Below are positions 1-10,826 of a stretch of DNA of 64,000 bases, one piece after another. Where the stretch lies: positions 78,976 through 142,975 of the forward strand of contig CAJNOP010000552.1 in the NCBI GenBank assembly GCA_905250075.1. The letters are read 5' to 3'. This stretch comes from Rotaria sp. Silwood1 (Eukaryota > Rotifera > Eurotatoria > Philodinida > Philodinidae). The first letter of the stretch is position 1, and each line of letters opens with the position of its first letter. Below the pieces are notes generated by a model. The model had not been told where the DNA came from. It made no database searches and worked only from the letters and a program-made list of their open reading frames with translations. A program made the translations under genes and the position numbers.

Positions 1-205
1 GTATTCAACATGTCGAGAAGGAATTATCTGCTTTGGCTGAAACATTCCGATAAGCCGAAAATCCGATAAAACGGTTATAACTCTAATAGAAAGATGTAAA
101 GAGAGAAATCTTGGCAGACTTTTCTAGTCTTACTTATGAGGAAAATATCACTTCGATCGGCAATTAATATTTGGATATGTTCCCTCTGAAAGTACGGATC
201 GAGAT
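1..205. repeat. Truncated copy of the palindromic element found at 27450-28034
   Basis: Positions about 60-205 align with gaps to the right arm of the TTA-flanked foldback element at 27.45-28.03 kb. Both contain a CTTATAG/CTTATGA stretch, then TTCGATCGGCRATTAA, then TTGGA and a TTCCCTC end. Only the right side is present and the window edge cuts the rest, so boundaries are approximate. Similarity was judged by eye. Confidence 0.45.
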
Positions 206-840
206 TAAAAAAAAAACTTCGCTCCACATATCTCTAACCCTCCTTGCCTACTAACTTATCTAACCAGTGTTTCATCTAATATGGAAACTGAGAAAGCGGC
301 AATCGTTCGAAAGAGAAAATCTGGATAAAATACCGAAACTAACAAACATATTCTATCGATTCTTCATAAGAAAAATCTCTTTTCAAACGCATCAAATTTA
401 TTTCCTAAAGGCAGAAAAAGGAAAAAAAATAATTCATTGGAATCGAATACTCGATCGTACATGATTTATACAATGTGCATAAACAGATATCAGACGAGAG
501 AAAAAACACTCTTTTTACATCATCTTGATACAAGACATTTCAAAAACAAAAAAATAAATATTCTCAATTTCAATCTCTAAATAGTTCAATTACAAAATAA
601 AATGCAGCATGCTCATATAGGAGAAATAATTGTTTAATAACAACTTGACAACAATTCATTATAAAATTACTTAAGACTAATTTTCCACGTGGTGATCGTA
701 ATTGATAATCCATTCGTTTACAGTCGGGAACTGTTTTCTCATTCCATTACTGTTGAAAAATTAGGACGGGTAGTTAAGCATTTGTATTAGAAAAAAGACT
801 AATATCACATAAATAATGAAGAAGAAAAATGTAAGATCAG

Positions 841-944
841 GGTATAGGTGGGTGTGTGAGTGTTGGTGCCTAGGGTGTGGGTGTAGGTTTAATTGTGGGT
901 CTCACTTTCATACACCACCCATACCCACACCCACACTCTTTCTG
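841..944. repeat. GT-rich/AC-rich hairpin with telomere-like units
   Basis: The left half (841-899) is a run of GGTGT, GTGTGGG and TGTAGG units. The right half (911-941) is the complementary CACCC/CCCACACCC pattern, so the segment can fold back. The units are degenerate versions of TGTGGG. At least four similar hairpins occur in the window (8959, 56615, 57861, 60441). Confidence 0.7.
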
Positions 945-1068
945 GGCATTGTGAGTAGTTCCGTCTTGAATCAGTTCCCGGTATTCCTGAAATTAGCAGA
1001 ACTCGATCTATGTCGAGTATGTCTCTTATGCTGAATGATGATCGAATTCCCGGAATTGGATGGAACTG

Positions 1069-1095
1069 ATTCCGCAATGTTCAACATTGCGGAAT
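1069..1095. repeat. Perfect 13-bp inverted repeat with a 1-nt loop
   Basis: ATTCCGCAATGTT is followed by a single C and then its exact reverse complement. The arms sit at the end of a stretch rich in GGAAT/ATTCC words (about 960-1100), so they are probably the centre of a decayed palindromic element. Confidence 0.7.
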
Positions 1096-3092
1096 AGGAT
1101 GACTGCTCTGATTGTCATATAGAATAGGAAGATTACCAGAATCAATAGACGAGTATCGATTTCACAAAACAAAAGGTGAAATTGTAGTGCTTGTCATTTA
1201 TAAATAATATACTTCAGTCAACACTTTAATCAGTACAATTTGTTTCAAATGAAGAACAATTTTAATATATGCGAATTGCAATTATCAAGAACGATAAATC
1301 ATTTAATTTTTTTTTGAAGATTTGTGAAGGAATCACAGCGGCATATGCTCAAAAATCAGGAATAAGTGGATGAAGCAATTACGATTTGTTAAAATTGAAA
1401 AGTGCATTGCTGCGATTAGAGATACGCACCACCCGTGTCATGATGTTAAATATGGTTGATTTATTGACAGCCACACCTCAATCACACCAACTGTTTAACT
1501 CTGTTACTATAAATGTTCTAAAAATGCGTGTGTATCAAATGTTGCAAATATAAGAGAAGAGAAGAGAAGAGATTTAATTGTTGCGAGACTGAATCTTTAT
1601 GAGATACGGTTGAATTTATCAATAACTTAGCACTTGATGAATTTAATTGGAATGAGTATAATATTAATATTCATCAAGAACTTGAACTTGCACACATTTA
1701 ACTACAATATAAGTTAAAATAAAAATGAACACTCTATAATTAAATATAATGCCAGGCGCATAAACAATGAACAAGCTTTGTTCTGTCTTTTTGAGAATAT
1801 CAGAAATTTGAGCAAAATCTTTTTTTTTTGAACAAAAAAGAGCAAGAGAGTTTTATTAGTAGATAATAAAATGAATTGAGAACTTTATTTATTTTGAAGT
1901 TTATCCATATGAAAATGCATTTATCAGAAAATACGATTTTCATTGACATCCATTTTTTAACGTATTCTGGACTAATCTATAAAATGATTAGCGTTTTGTT
2001 TTCTGTTCAATGCAGGTTTCAATAGAGTTCTTCCGACAAAATGTTTCCGTCTAAAATTATATTCAACACGTGCTGTATAACTTCTTTCTTAACTAAAAAT
2101 CGTTTCGTCAATCCATGAAGTGATTTCTTTTTCCTTCCTTATCAGTCATTATTTAACCATTCCTACGAAATTTTTGCTATGAATTCAACTTTTTCGACCT
2201 AGAAATTCACTTTGAACAACATAGTCAGTCTTGTAGAATATTTTCACTCACAGATAAAGGTTTAATCCTGATACATCAATCAATAAAAACATTCAAATTT
2301 CATTATTAGAATCAGTTTTGTTGTACACAGGGACAGTATTGATTTTTGTACCTCTTTATATTCAATTTATTTACATATGAAAACAATATCTTTTGATCTA
2401 CGGACTTTATATTTGTGCAAAGCAAAAAATTCTATCTTTTTTCTGTGAGAATAATTTTACTAAAAACCTTTTAATTAACTCAAAAGAAAGAAAACAAAAA
2501 TGGTATATTCATTATGTGCTATGTGTTACATGTCTGCTACATCTTGTCTAATTAAATGTTCATTCATACTCTTTTCATCTTCAGATTGTTGTTTCTACGT
2601 AAGTGTTCGAAAATGGAGCATTATCTTCAAGAAATATTATAGCGCAACAAATATGAAAAAACTTAGAGAAAAAATTCTTTACTTGTCATTAGACGCGACC
2701 ACGGCACTGGTCGAAAAGACTTTAGGATGGTGGCTGACTTCACCTCGTTTTTAGGCACGATGCATATCTGTGTTTGATAATGCTATCCTAACTACGTTGA
2801 AAACTTCATTATTTGAAAATAGTGAAAACTTAAACCGATTACGAAAAAAACAGAAAAAAAAAGAGTGCCGGAAATAAATATTATTTGAACATTATCCTTC
2901 TCTTTTTTTTTCGGTTAAGATATTCTATAAATATTTTTATATAAATTTCGAAAAATAAACTGACTATAATAAATGAATGCATTATAATCATTTAGATATA
3001 GTCCTATAGGAATAAATCATGAAAAATCAGGCATTTCAATCAAAATCAGGACACTTAAAAAAACTCAAGAAAGTAATACCACTGCAAGGCTT

Positions 3093-3212
3093 GGTTTTGT
3101 GTCATGTTTTGGCCTTTGTTCCCCAAACGTCATCATCAGACATGGAATTAAAAGAACGACTTGCAATGGAATTTTTTTGCTCTTTATTATTTTTATCATT
3201 TATTATGATTAT
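3093..3212 (+). repeat. Copy 1 of a ~120-bp inverted duplicated segment with an open frame
   Basis: This segment matches the reverse complement of about 4308-4452 at roughly 80% by eye. Both copies keep the same reading frame open, with peptide words such as PQTS, MELKE and CSLL in both. Similarity stops at the edges, so it may be a shared fragment of a dispersed element or a decayed exon. The CG-rich words between the copies (3330-3400, 3950-4070) may belong to the same element. Confidence 0.6.
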
Positions 3213-4307
3213 TTTCCTTTAATCCTTTCAATTCCGACATTCTCTTATGTTCTGGCACGACAATTAGCTGCGTTTGAAATCTAACATCATTATTGATAGC
3301 CGTAAGTAGAAGTGTAAGCCGAGTGGCTGAGCTGCCCTCGCCGCCGTCGAAAGCTAAAAAAGCTAAAGATTTTCAGTCGTCACCGCCGTGACAGCAAAGC
3401 AGATAGTCAATTTTCGAAAACTTTCGATACTTAGGATCACTTTTTGAGCATGTTCTTCTTATAAAAAAGAATCTGCTTTTAACTGGCATTCTATGATTTA
3501 AAATTAATTAAAACCAAATGAAATCTATCTTTGAAGCTGAAAATCAATTTTTGAATCAGCTCAATCAAGAAATGAGCGATTTTAATCTAGTTTTTCGTCA
3601 TTTTTTCTGTATGAATAAATAATTTTTGGTATAGTAACCCGCAGTATGGCATGTACGTCAAAGGATGGTTTAGCGTTGTGTTTACCGTTTGTCGAGCCAA
3701 GAAGTCTGAGAAACTTAAAAAATTTGAGTTTCTAAATAAAAACTTGAGAAAAGCTCATTTTACAGCTAGTGGGATCAAAATCAATGAGATAAAGAATAAT
3801 CTGATTTAAATTAGACTAATATCAAAGTTTTTTTTCGTTATTTTACATGGCTGGTTTAGTTTCTTGTCAGCCAGTTCTCTACTAGCATTTTCTCTCTTTT
3901 TCATTTCAAAATCTCTAAAACCAAGAAAATTTTTAAAAATGTCGTACAGCGTCGAGCCGCAGCCTCCTTGGGAAAAAGAAAAATTTCATTTTTTCAGCCA
4001 CCATCGCCGAAGAGTCGATTCAGCCGCCGCCGAATATTCAGAAAAATTCAAATTATTCTGCCACCAACGCCCATCAACTCATCGACTTACATCTCTAGTC
4101 ATAAGAAATGATCTTTCTCGAAACACATCATATGATATCCGTTGTCTAAGACTACAGATCGCTAAATATTTCTTTTGCGTTCTGCATGTAATCTCGTAGA
4201 CGACATGCGAGATTGAAAGGTTTATTGTCAAAAAGTGTTACTGTTCATTTTTGACCTAAGTTAATAGCATAATCATATACGATAATGAATATGCCATATG
4301 ATTTCAT

Positions 4308-4452
4308 ATTAAAAAAAAACCATCATAATAAATAATAAAAATAAAATTAATAAAGAGCAACAAATTTTCATTGCAGGTTGTTCTTTTAATTCCATGTTTG
4401 ATGGCGACGTTTGTGGAGCAAACGCCGAAATATGACACAAATCTTCAAAATA
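4308..4452 (-). repeat. Copy 2 of the inverted duplicated segment
   Basis: Inverted partner of 3093-3212. Read on the minus strand it gives the same frame (PQTS, NMELKE, CCSLL) with several substitutions. It is too short and isolated to call a gene. Confidence 0.6.
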
Positions 4453-4830
4453 AATCAAATGATTCATCATTCTCAATAACTGAAATTTGTACATATAATA
4501 ATACGTTATCCATATACGTATATGGCAAGATCATGCTCTTTAAATTAAAAAATAATTATAATGTATTGAAAATAAAAAGTCTTTTTTTTCGGTTCAGTCA
4601 GACGGCATTCAACAAAATGTGTCGGATTCAACTGGTCATTGATGCGGTTAAGAACAAATAGTGAAAAATTTGTATGCCTATAATTCAAGTTCATAATGTT
4701 TAGACATTTACTATTTGACGATAAAACAGTACGCACAATATATTTATTGTTTTGAAAGGATGACCACAGTTACAAGACAATTACGACGATGAGGATACAT
4801 AAAAATGATAGTCAATGTTTAAACCTTCTA

Positions 4831-5946
4831 TTAATTTTCGACTCTAGGAGTATGCTGTATTCGTCGGCTCAACTGTAATCCAGCAGTAGTTTCTGCACAA
4901 GTGTTTAATGGTCGCGTGGTAATGATTCGTTGGTCATTTGGAGAAACTGTCCCAAGCAAGCGTCTTGTCCATAGAACACGTCGAGTTATGAATAATCGAA
5001 GCTCATGTCGAAACGTTTTCGATACAATGATATTGGTGTAGAGAGCTGATGATGCCGTAATATATAAAAGAAATTGACCTCCGAAATAGTTGCAAAAATT
5101 CTGTATATCAAGCTGTTGTGGAGTCTTCGTCCAAGTGAGTGTTATTGAACCGTACAAACTGTTGAGAGGTACTGGTATATTTGATATGCAATAAATCGTC
5201 ACCTCTACTAGAAGCATTTTAAACAATTGATGGTCGTACAATTTCATATGAGCAGGCATATGTTTACCGGCGGTTCTATGAGCAAGTCTACCCTTATCTC
5301 TGGTGGCAGCAGCAGTTTTTAGGGCACGCTCGTGTGTTTGTCGAAGATTTTTAATAGTAAAAACGCTAAATATAATCATAGTAAATGGAGGAAAAATTGA
5401 TGAGAGAAATGCAGAATAGCCAGTATAAAAGTATTGATATGCTATAGGCGAGGTACATTTGCCATTTACAATTGTTTTGAGAACGAGAATATGAATTGGT
5501 ATAATCAGCCACATGATGATGATGGTAGCAATCACATAACGGGCAATACGTGGTTGACTGAAGTTTCGTATGCGTACATTGGGTGAACACATGGCAAAGC
5601 GATCGACACAGGCAAGTGAAATAATGAATCGAGCCATGCACAAAAACGATGACAGCAAATATTGTTGTAACTTGCAGAAGAATAAACTATATGTTTGCGG
5701 ATCCTTGTAGAAGAAATTATAGATATTTGTTCCAAGGCCCCAAATTAAAAATAGAGTGTACGCAAAAGACGAAATACTTAAGTACCAGCTGCAACTATTC
5801 GAACGTAGTGACTGCTGCAGAAAGATCAGGCCATTGAGAATATTGCCTACACCTCCAACAACAAGGAAAAATGGCATTGTAATCATGCTCATCCTTTGTT
5901 GTACGACGCCAAACATTGGTATGTAAGAATTTGTAGAATTAGACAT
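4831..5946 (-). CDS. Rhodopsin-class (class A) G-protein-coupled receptor, single exon
   Basis: A 371-residue seven-transmembrane receptor, probably for a neuropeptide or other small ligand at the plasma membrane. Hydrophobic segments lie at about residues 22-44, 55-75, 92-118, 136-158, 172-198, 243-268 and 288-312. TM1 carries the GN pair (34-35). The end of TM3 has DRF (115-117) in place of the usual DRY. Cys91 and Cys164 are placed for the conserved extracellular disulfide. TM7 lacks a clean NPxxY and has LYTNII instead, followed by a basic helix-8-like stretch. The N terminus has N-glycosylation sequons. The gene has no intron and begins at the first ATG of the frame. I recognise the style (SLRSNSCSWY after TM1, SPNVRIR after TM3) from large rotifer receptor families, but cannot name a ligand. 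Confidence 0.9.
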   Translation of the reverse strand: MSNSTNSYIPMFGVVQQRMSMITMPFFLVVGGVGNILNGLIFLQQSLRSNSCSWYLSISSFAYTLFLIWGLGTNIYNFFYKDPQTYSLFFCKLQQYLLSSFLCMARFIISLACVDRFAMCSPNVRIRNFSQPRIARYVIATIIIMWLIIPIHILVLKTIVNGKCTSPIAYQYFYTGYSAFLSSIFPPFTMIIFSVFTIKNLRQTHERALKTAAATRDKGRLAHRTAGKHMPAHMKLYDHQLFKMLLVEVTIYCISNIPVPLNSLYGSITLTWTKTPQQLDIQNFCNYFGGQFLLYITASSALYTNIIVSKTFRHELRLFITRRVLWTRRLLGTVSPNDQRIITTRPLNTCAETTAGLQLSRRIQHTPRVEN

Positions 5947-7124
5947 TGTGTGTTCTACTTAGAGACAATGAAAAATCATGTGCAAACAGAGATCAAATTT
6001 ATATTACTTTGATATACAGATAATTTTTCTTCTCATCAACTCATGTCTACACCCACATATTCTCATCAGAGAAAAACAATTATTTCTTTTCTACAAAATA
6101 CTTATTTAGTTTATATCAAAAGTACTGTCATCTGCAGATAAAACTTAGTAGGATGGAGTCAATCGAATGTTTTTTCTCAGAAAATGTTTGAACTAACAGG
6201 TCATGCAAAAGTACTTGCACAATTGTCAGGCTTTGTTGTATTCGAACGAAATGTGATAGAAATCTAATTTTGTTCTCGTTCGATAGAGCATTATCACTAA
6301 TCTAAAACAGTTATCATTACAGATTTTTATATGTGTACAAATAACAAAATGTATTCGGTTTTCTAAAAACTTCTAAAACGTTGGCCGCAAAATTTCAGCA
6401 ATTTTGTTTGTAATTTATTTAACAAAAACTTCTATATCTTTACGTAGAATTAATATTACGAGTAATATTTTTCAGCTTATATACGAAACTATATCAACTT
6501 TCGACAAAGATAGAAATCAGTATCAAATTTGATTGTTACCATTAAGATTCGATATGAAAACAGGCAATAACTGTTTTTGGAGATGTTTGCATTTCAATTG
6601 TTTAAAGATTTTAGATTTGTATCGACAAGTGATTTTAAGAAAATATATTACTCCTTGCAGAGTTTTTCACGGACTCCAAGAATATGTATGAAGCTTTAAT
6701 AGAACAGGTTTTTCTTAGTTAATTATATACATGAAATCCTATAAATACTGCTGTTGCACAAAGCTGCTTCCAAGTGTCAACATAGTTTCAAAAGATCAGA
6801 TCTCTCTGATGAAAAATCAGTTTGAGCTACTTTTTTTCTTAAAGAATCTCCCAAAACTCTACAACTTAAAAGTAATTTCAGACTACAAGCATTTGTACAT
6901 GTTGAGATATAAGGCATGTTTTATGGTAACAACCTTGTACAGCCTAGTTTTTGAAAGTTGTAGACAATCGAATAGATTTCGTTGCTTGGACACATATAAA
7001 AAATGTGCAAGGATTTCTTATTAAGGTTAGATACCATGCTCTACCGAACGACGAAGAAAATTATATGTCTATCACGTTTCATTCAAATAAAACAGAGTGT
7101 GACATTTGTGTTTAGTTTTTAAAA
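5947..7124. other. Intergenic region, no gene recognised
   Basis: AT-rich sequence upstream of the receptor. The longest frame (6731-7024, +, 97 residues) is Leu/Lys/Tyr-rich with no recognisable motif and no supporting splice context, so it is not called. Confidence 0.6.
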
Positions 7125-7241
7125 TAGCATTTGGTGCAAAAGCAATGGGACAAATGTTGATTCCTCTGTCTCTTTAATAGAAGGGTACTGAATGAAAAAT
7201 TTTTTACCAGAAGATAAAATTTTTCCTCTTTCAACTTATAC

Positions 7242-8031
7242 CCTAGAGAATATACTGGGTTAAGGGTACCCAAAAAAGTACCCTGATACCAGTATGTCAC
7301 AGGAACTCTTGGGTACCAAAGTACTTGCAGGTACTTACAGGTACCTAAGTGGTGCTTTGGCAAGTACCCTGCTGGAAAATACACAGTAATTGGGTACCTA
7401 AAGGCACTGATCAAGTACTGAATTGGGTATCATTGTATAATATTTCGAAGTACCCTGTCACCAAATTTTCAGTATGTTCAGGATCGAACCTGATCTTTGA
7501 CTCTTTAAAATTTTTTCTTTTTCTTGAGATAATTTACTACATTTTTTTTACTTTACTCAATTTAATTTTTTCAATTCCAAAAACTTAGCAGGAACAATGT
7601 CGGAATCCGACTCAACTTGAGTTGGTCGTGAACCACTTCAGGGTAGTCCGATCTTAATTTACGACCAAGCTCGGTATTTCCTCGACTAAGAAATAGTCAA
7701 GAAATAATTTAGAAAAAATTAGTATGAAAATTGATTATTTTCTTATGATTTATCGAGTTGCTTATATAGAGCCGTACGTAAAAAAGAAAACGGTGAATGA
7801 ATAGTCGCCACACAGAACGCGACAAATTTAGGATACCCTGTCGAGCTTTCCTCAGTAAAGTTACAGACTTGTGTATCCATGCAGGTACTTATTCAGTGAA
7901 TGTACTTTTACGGATACCCAAACAGGACATACATCAGTAAAATTACTGAGAATTTTCAAAGTACTCATACTGGGTACCCTGCTAGAGCTTTCTCAGTACA
8001 TGAGTACCCTGAACTCAGTACTTTCTCTAGG
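7242..8031. mobile_element. GGTACC-rich element with CCTAGAGAA termini
   Basis: The outer ends are inverted repeats: CCTAGAGAATATACTGGGTT on the left, and on the right the reverse complement reads CCTAGAGAAAGTACTGAGTT. The interior is packed with GGTACC, AGTACCCTG and CAGTACTG words in both orientations at 7265-7460 and 7840-8020. The flanks share ACTTAT (7234-7239 and 8035-8040), a possible target duplication, although extra bases lie between it and the right terminus. No transposase frame is present. Confidence 0.6.
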
Positions 8032-8105
8032 AATGACTTATTTTGTGAAACACGATCTGAAGGAGTGTTAAAGTGTATAGGAGTAGAAATTTGGACTCAC
8101 TCTCC
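8032..8105 (+). repeat. Dispersed repeat, copy A
   Basis: The segment starting TTTTGTGAAAYACGATCT and running through GTGTAYRGG to AGAAATTTGGAC recurs at about 39280-39350 and 62830-62900 in the same orientation. Each copy is preceded by a pyrimidine-rich CTTTCTCT/CTTCTC stretch. It is probably one end of a dispersed element whose other limits I could not define. Confidence 0.5.
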
Positions 8106-8958
8106 ATACCACAGACTGACAGAGTTAGTTGACATACGATCAAAGATCGCATATCACTAAAATCTCATTAAAACATATGAGGTGTTTTCTTATTGCAACT
8201 CTAGAGGATTAAGTAAAGAACAATGAAGAATTGTGTCCCAAAATAGATAGAATAAAACAATTTTTTCTGGGACTACAATTAACAGTTGCATCGTGTTTCA
8301 CATTTTAATTCCGCTGGGATTGCACTCACAGCTTTTTATCTCGTGTCCATAAATGAAACGGTGGGGCAAAAACAAAGAGAAGCACTCTCAAAAATGAGTC
8401 TGCACTTTCCCTATAAATTATAGCACAACATATGAATCCTTATATCTCTACGATAAATACGTTCTGAACGGAATTTTTTTTCATCAGTCGATAAGATAAG
8501 AAACGTTCTCCTGTTTTGAACAGTATATAATTTATATTTCTCATACATTCGTAAATCAAATGAGGCGAGAAAAAAGAGAAGCACTCGCATAATAAATTAG
8601 TAAAAGTTTATATGAATTCGTCAAAAACATAGTGTAACACGACAGTTCATCAGAATCAGCTGCGGTTTTATAATGTGTTTTTGTTTTTGACGATTTCATG
8701 TAAAGATCACAAATTTATTGCGCGAGGGTTTTTCTTTTTTTTCAGCCTCGTTTTATTTATGAATGTATGACAAACATAAGTAATATAATATTCGAAACAG
8801 GAGAAAATTTCCTATGGATTGATGGAAAAATATTCCTTTCAGAACATGTTTATCAAAAAGATATAGGTATCAATATTTTCTCCATTTTTTGTTTAATCTA
8901 AGGAAAAGTGTGGATTTGTTTGAAAGGTACTTCTCTTTTCTGTAATGAATGAAAGGAA

Positions 8959-9018
8959 AGGGTGTGGGGTGTAGGTGTGGATGTGGATAGAGATTATAGC
9001 CACATTCACATCTACACC
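8959..9018. repeat. GT-rich/AC-rich hairpin with telomere-like units
   Basis: GGGTGTGGGGTGTAGGTGTGG (8960-8980) is followed after about 25 bp by ATTCACATCTACACCCTG, its degenerate reverse complement. This is the same class as the hairpin at 841-944. It sits where the foldback element ends. Confidence 0.65.
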
Positions 9019-10826
9019 CTGATCCAATGAATATTGACTAAGTTTCTACGGCATGTATTCATACAATTAGTATCCAATGATTAGCATTTCAAGATATTGC
9101 CTTCTTATTGGATATGGGTCTTGGTGTTAGTCTACATTTGAGTGGAGGCATGAGTTTATGACTCTGAGTGCAAGTGCTTGTATTCATCTACAGCATTGTC
9201 ATCTGTTCGGCATTTTCCTTCTTTTTCATATGACAAATTTGTGTTCAATTTTTTATTGCGCCATTTAAGACAAAAGATTTTGACAGTGAGTGAGTTACAA
9301 TAACTGTTGTCTAAAGTCTTTTGTTGCTTATATGATTCATTCTGTGTTCTATTAATTTGGCAAGCAATACCAATGGCGAAAATGTTTTTATCGAAAATGA
9401 GACGTTTGTTGAATAATTTTTGCAATTGAATGTTAGTAGCTTCGATACCTATAGAAATATAGATTTGTTGAACTACGTCACTATCGCACGAATACACCTA
9501 AACATCTTTTGTTCCGCAAAGAATTGCTAGTCGAAAACCATGCGAGCAGTAAATGTAATTACATTCGAAAAGTAATATGCTTAATAAAATACCTATCTTC
9601 TTTATGTATTATTTATTATGTTTTCGAACTTTGAGAATAAAAAAATGCCATAGAAAGAAGTAGCAAGTTATTCAATCCATCAAAATGTGAAGAACTCTTA
9701 AAAAAAGCTTTCTTTAGTGTTTCAGTTTTTTGTTGGTTTTGTTTCCGCTTTTTTGACTTGAGAAGGTGGCAACCCTTTTCATGCATGATCACAACTATAC
9801 TCGATTGTCAAATCCATTGATATTTTTGTTAACTGAGTTCTTATGAGATTTTGTAGAACTTGCCGGCCTGATACGGGTGAGTGCGTAGATCTAAAGACAC
9901 ATATATTTTATCGACCACTGAGGGATGTAGTGATGGGTTCTCAATTGACAAGACAATTAATTCATAACTTTGAGACCTCGTACAGCTTTGAACAGATGAC
10001 ATCATGAAAATTTTTCATGCAGATTTTCAATTCGAATCGAATTCACAACATGACCAGCAATTAAATACAAAATTCACATTCTTTGGATATCAGATTTCCT
10101 AAAACTTGCAATGATTTTGATGCGAATTCATAGGTGAATGATTCTAGACGTACTTAATGGCTTTGTACACAGCTAACAAACTGTGTATGTGCTGCATTAA
10201 AGTTCTCTGCATTTCGCTATGATTATGCATCACATGTAGGAGCTTCTTTTTTTTGCTAACAAACGTCTGTTCAAGATGTTTTTGGTCCGACCTGTTCCAT
10301 CGAATTGCAATGATATACTTGGATATTAAGTTCCATGCTTAACCCGAAACAGGATTGTAAGAAAATCATTGAAACTCACTAGAACTTGCAGAAACAATTG
10401 TCAAAAATACAAATGGAACCAGCGGTTCCTACAATTGAAACATTCGATCTGAAACCTTTTCTCTCACTATTTTCGTCACTTTATAGCATAGCAGAAAACG
10501 ATGACGTAAACGCGGCAGTTTCATTTTTTCTTCTTTTACTCATGTTGTACAAAAGACAATTGTGTAATAACTGAAATGTGGAACATTGTTCAAAATTAAA
10601 GTAATGACGGTTTAATATCATTTCTGATCATGACCAGTTGGCTAAAGAATTTTTCTTTCAAATAAAAATTCAATGTGTATTTATTGATATCCTTTAAATT
10701 GACATATTTAGAAGAATCTTTTGCTTTTGAAACCTTTTCTTTTTTAAAATCAGTTTTAATAGCAAGATTTTTCTATGTTTTATTTCAAAAAATGATTAGT
10801 GTTCATATTGTTATCAGTCTAGTTAT
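9019..10826. other. Intergenic region, no gene recognised
   Basis: A 113-residue frame on the minus strand (9156-9497) and a 62-residue frame on the plus strand (10386-10574) are open. Neither shows a family motif or a plausible exon partner. The rest is AT-rich unique-looking sequence downstream of the LRR gene. Confidence 0.55.

Larger units (their letters stand above)
206..3090. other. Non-coding repeat-rich region, no gene recognised
   Basis: No open frame here looks like a conserved protein and no convincing exon chain was seen. It holds the GT-rich hairpin at 841-944, a 13-bp perfect hairpin at 1069-1095, and GA-rich simple sequence near 1553-1570. A short frame at 2500-2754 encodes 84 residues with a hydrophobic start, but nothing supports it as a gene. 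Confidence 0.6.
7125..8945. mobile_element. Foldback Tc1/mariner-like element, interrupted and truncated
   Basis: A decayed relative of the complete element at 55309-56301. Positions 7125-7235 resemble its left terminus (word GCAAAAGYAATGG and the following TTTMATAGAARGG). About 8325-8640 resembles its left arm (AGAGAAGCACTC, CTTATATCTC, CGATAAATA). 8650-8940 is the inverted partner of 8430-8640, including the AATAAATTTGTGA and GAAATCGTCAAAAAC words. The left arm is split by a GTACC-rich insertion. The right end dissolves into a GT-rich hairpin near 8950, so the right terminus is missing. Confidence 0.6.

Noticed and set aside
816-1077. Overlapping open frames on both strands
   Set aside because: They are translations of the GT-rich/AC-rich hairpin and its flank, not conserved proteins.
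3310-3400. tRNA-like word GCCGAGTGGCTGAG
   Set aside because: It resembles a Leu/Ser tRNA A box, but no B box or acceptor stem can be found downstream.
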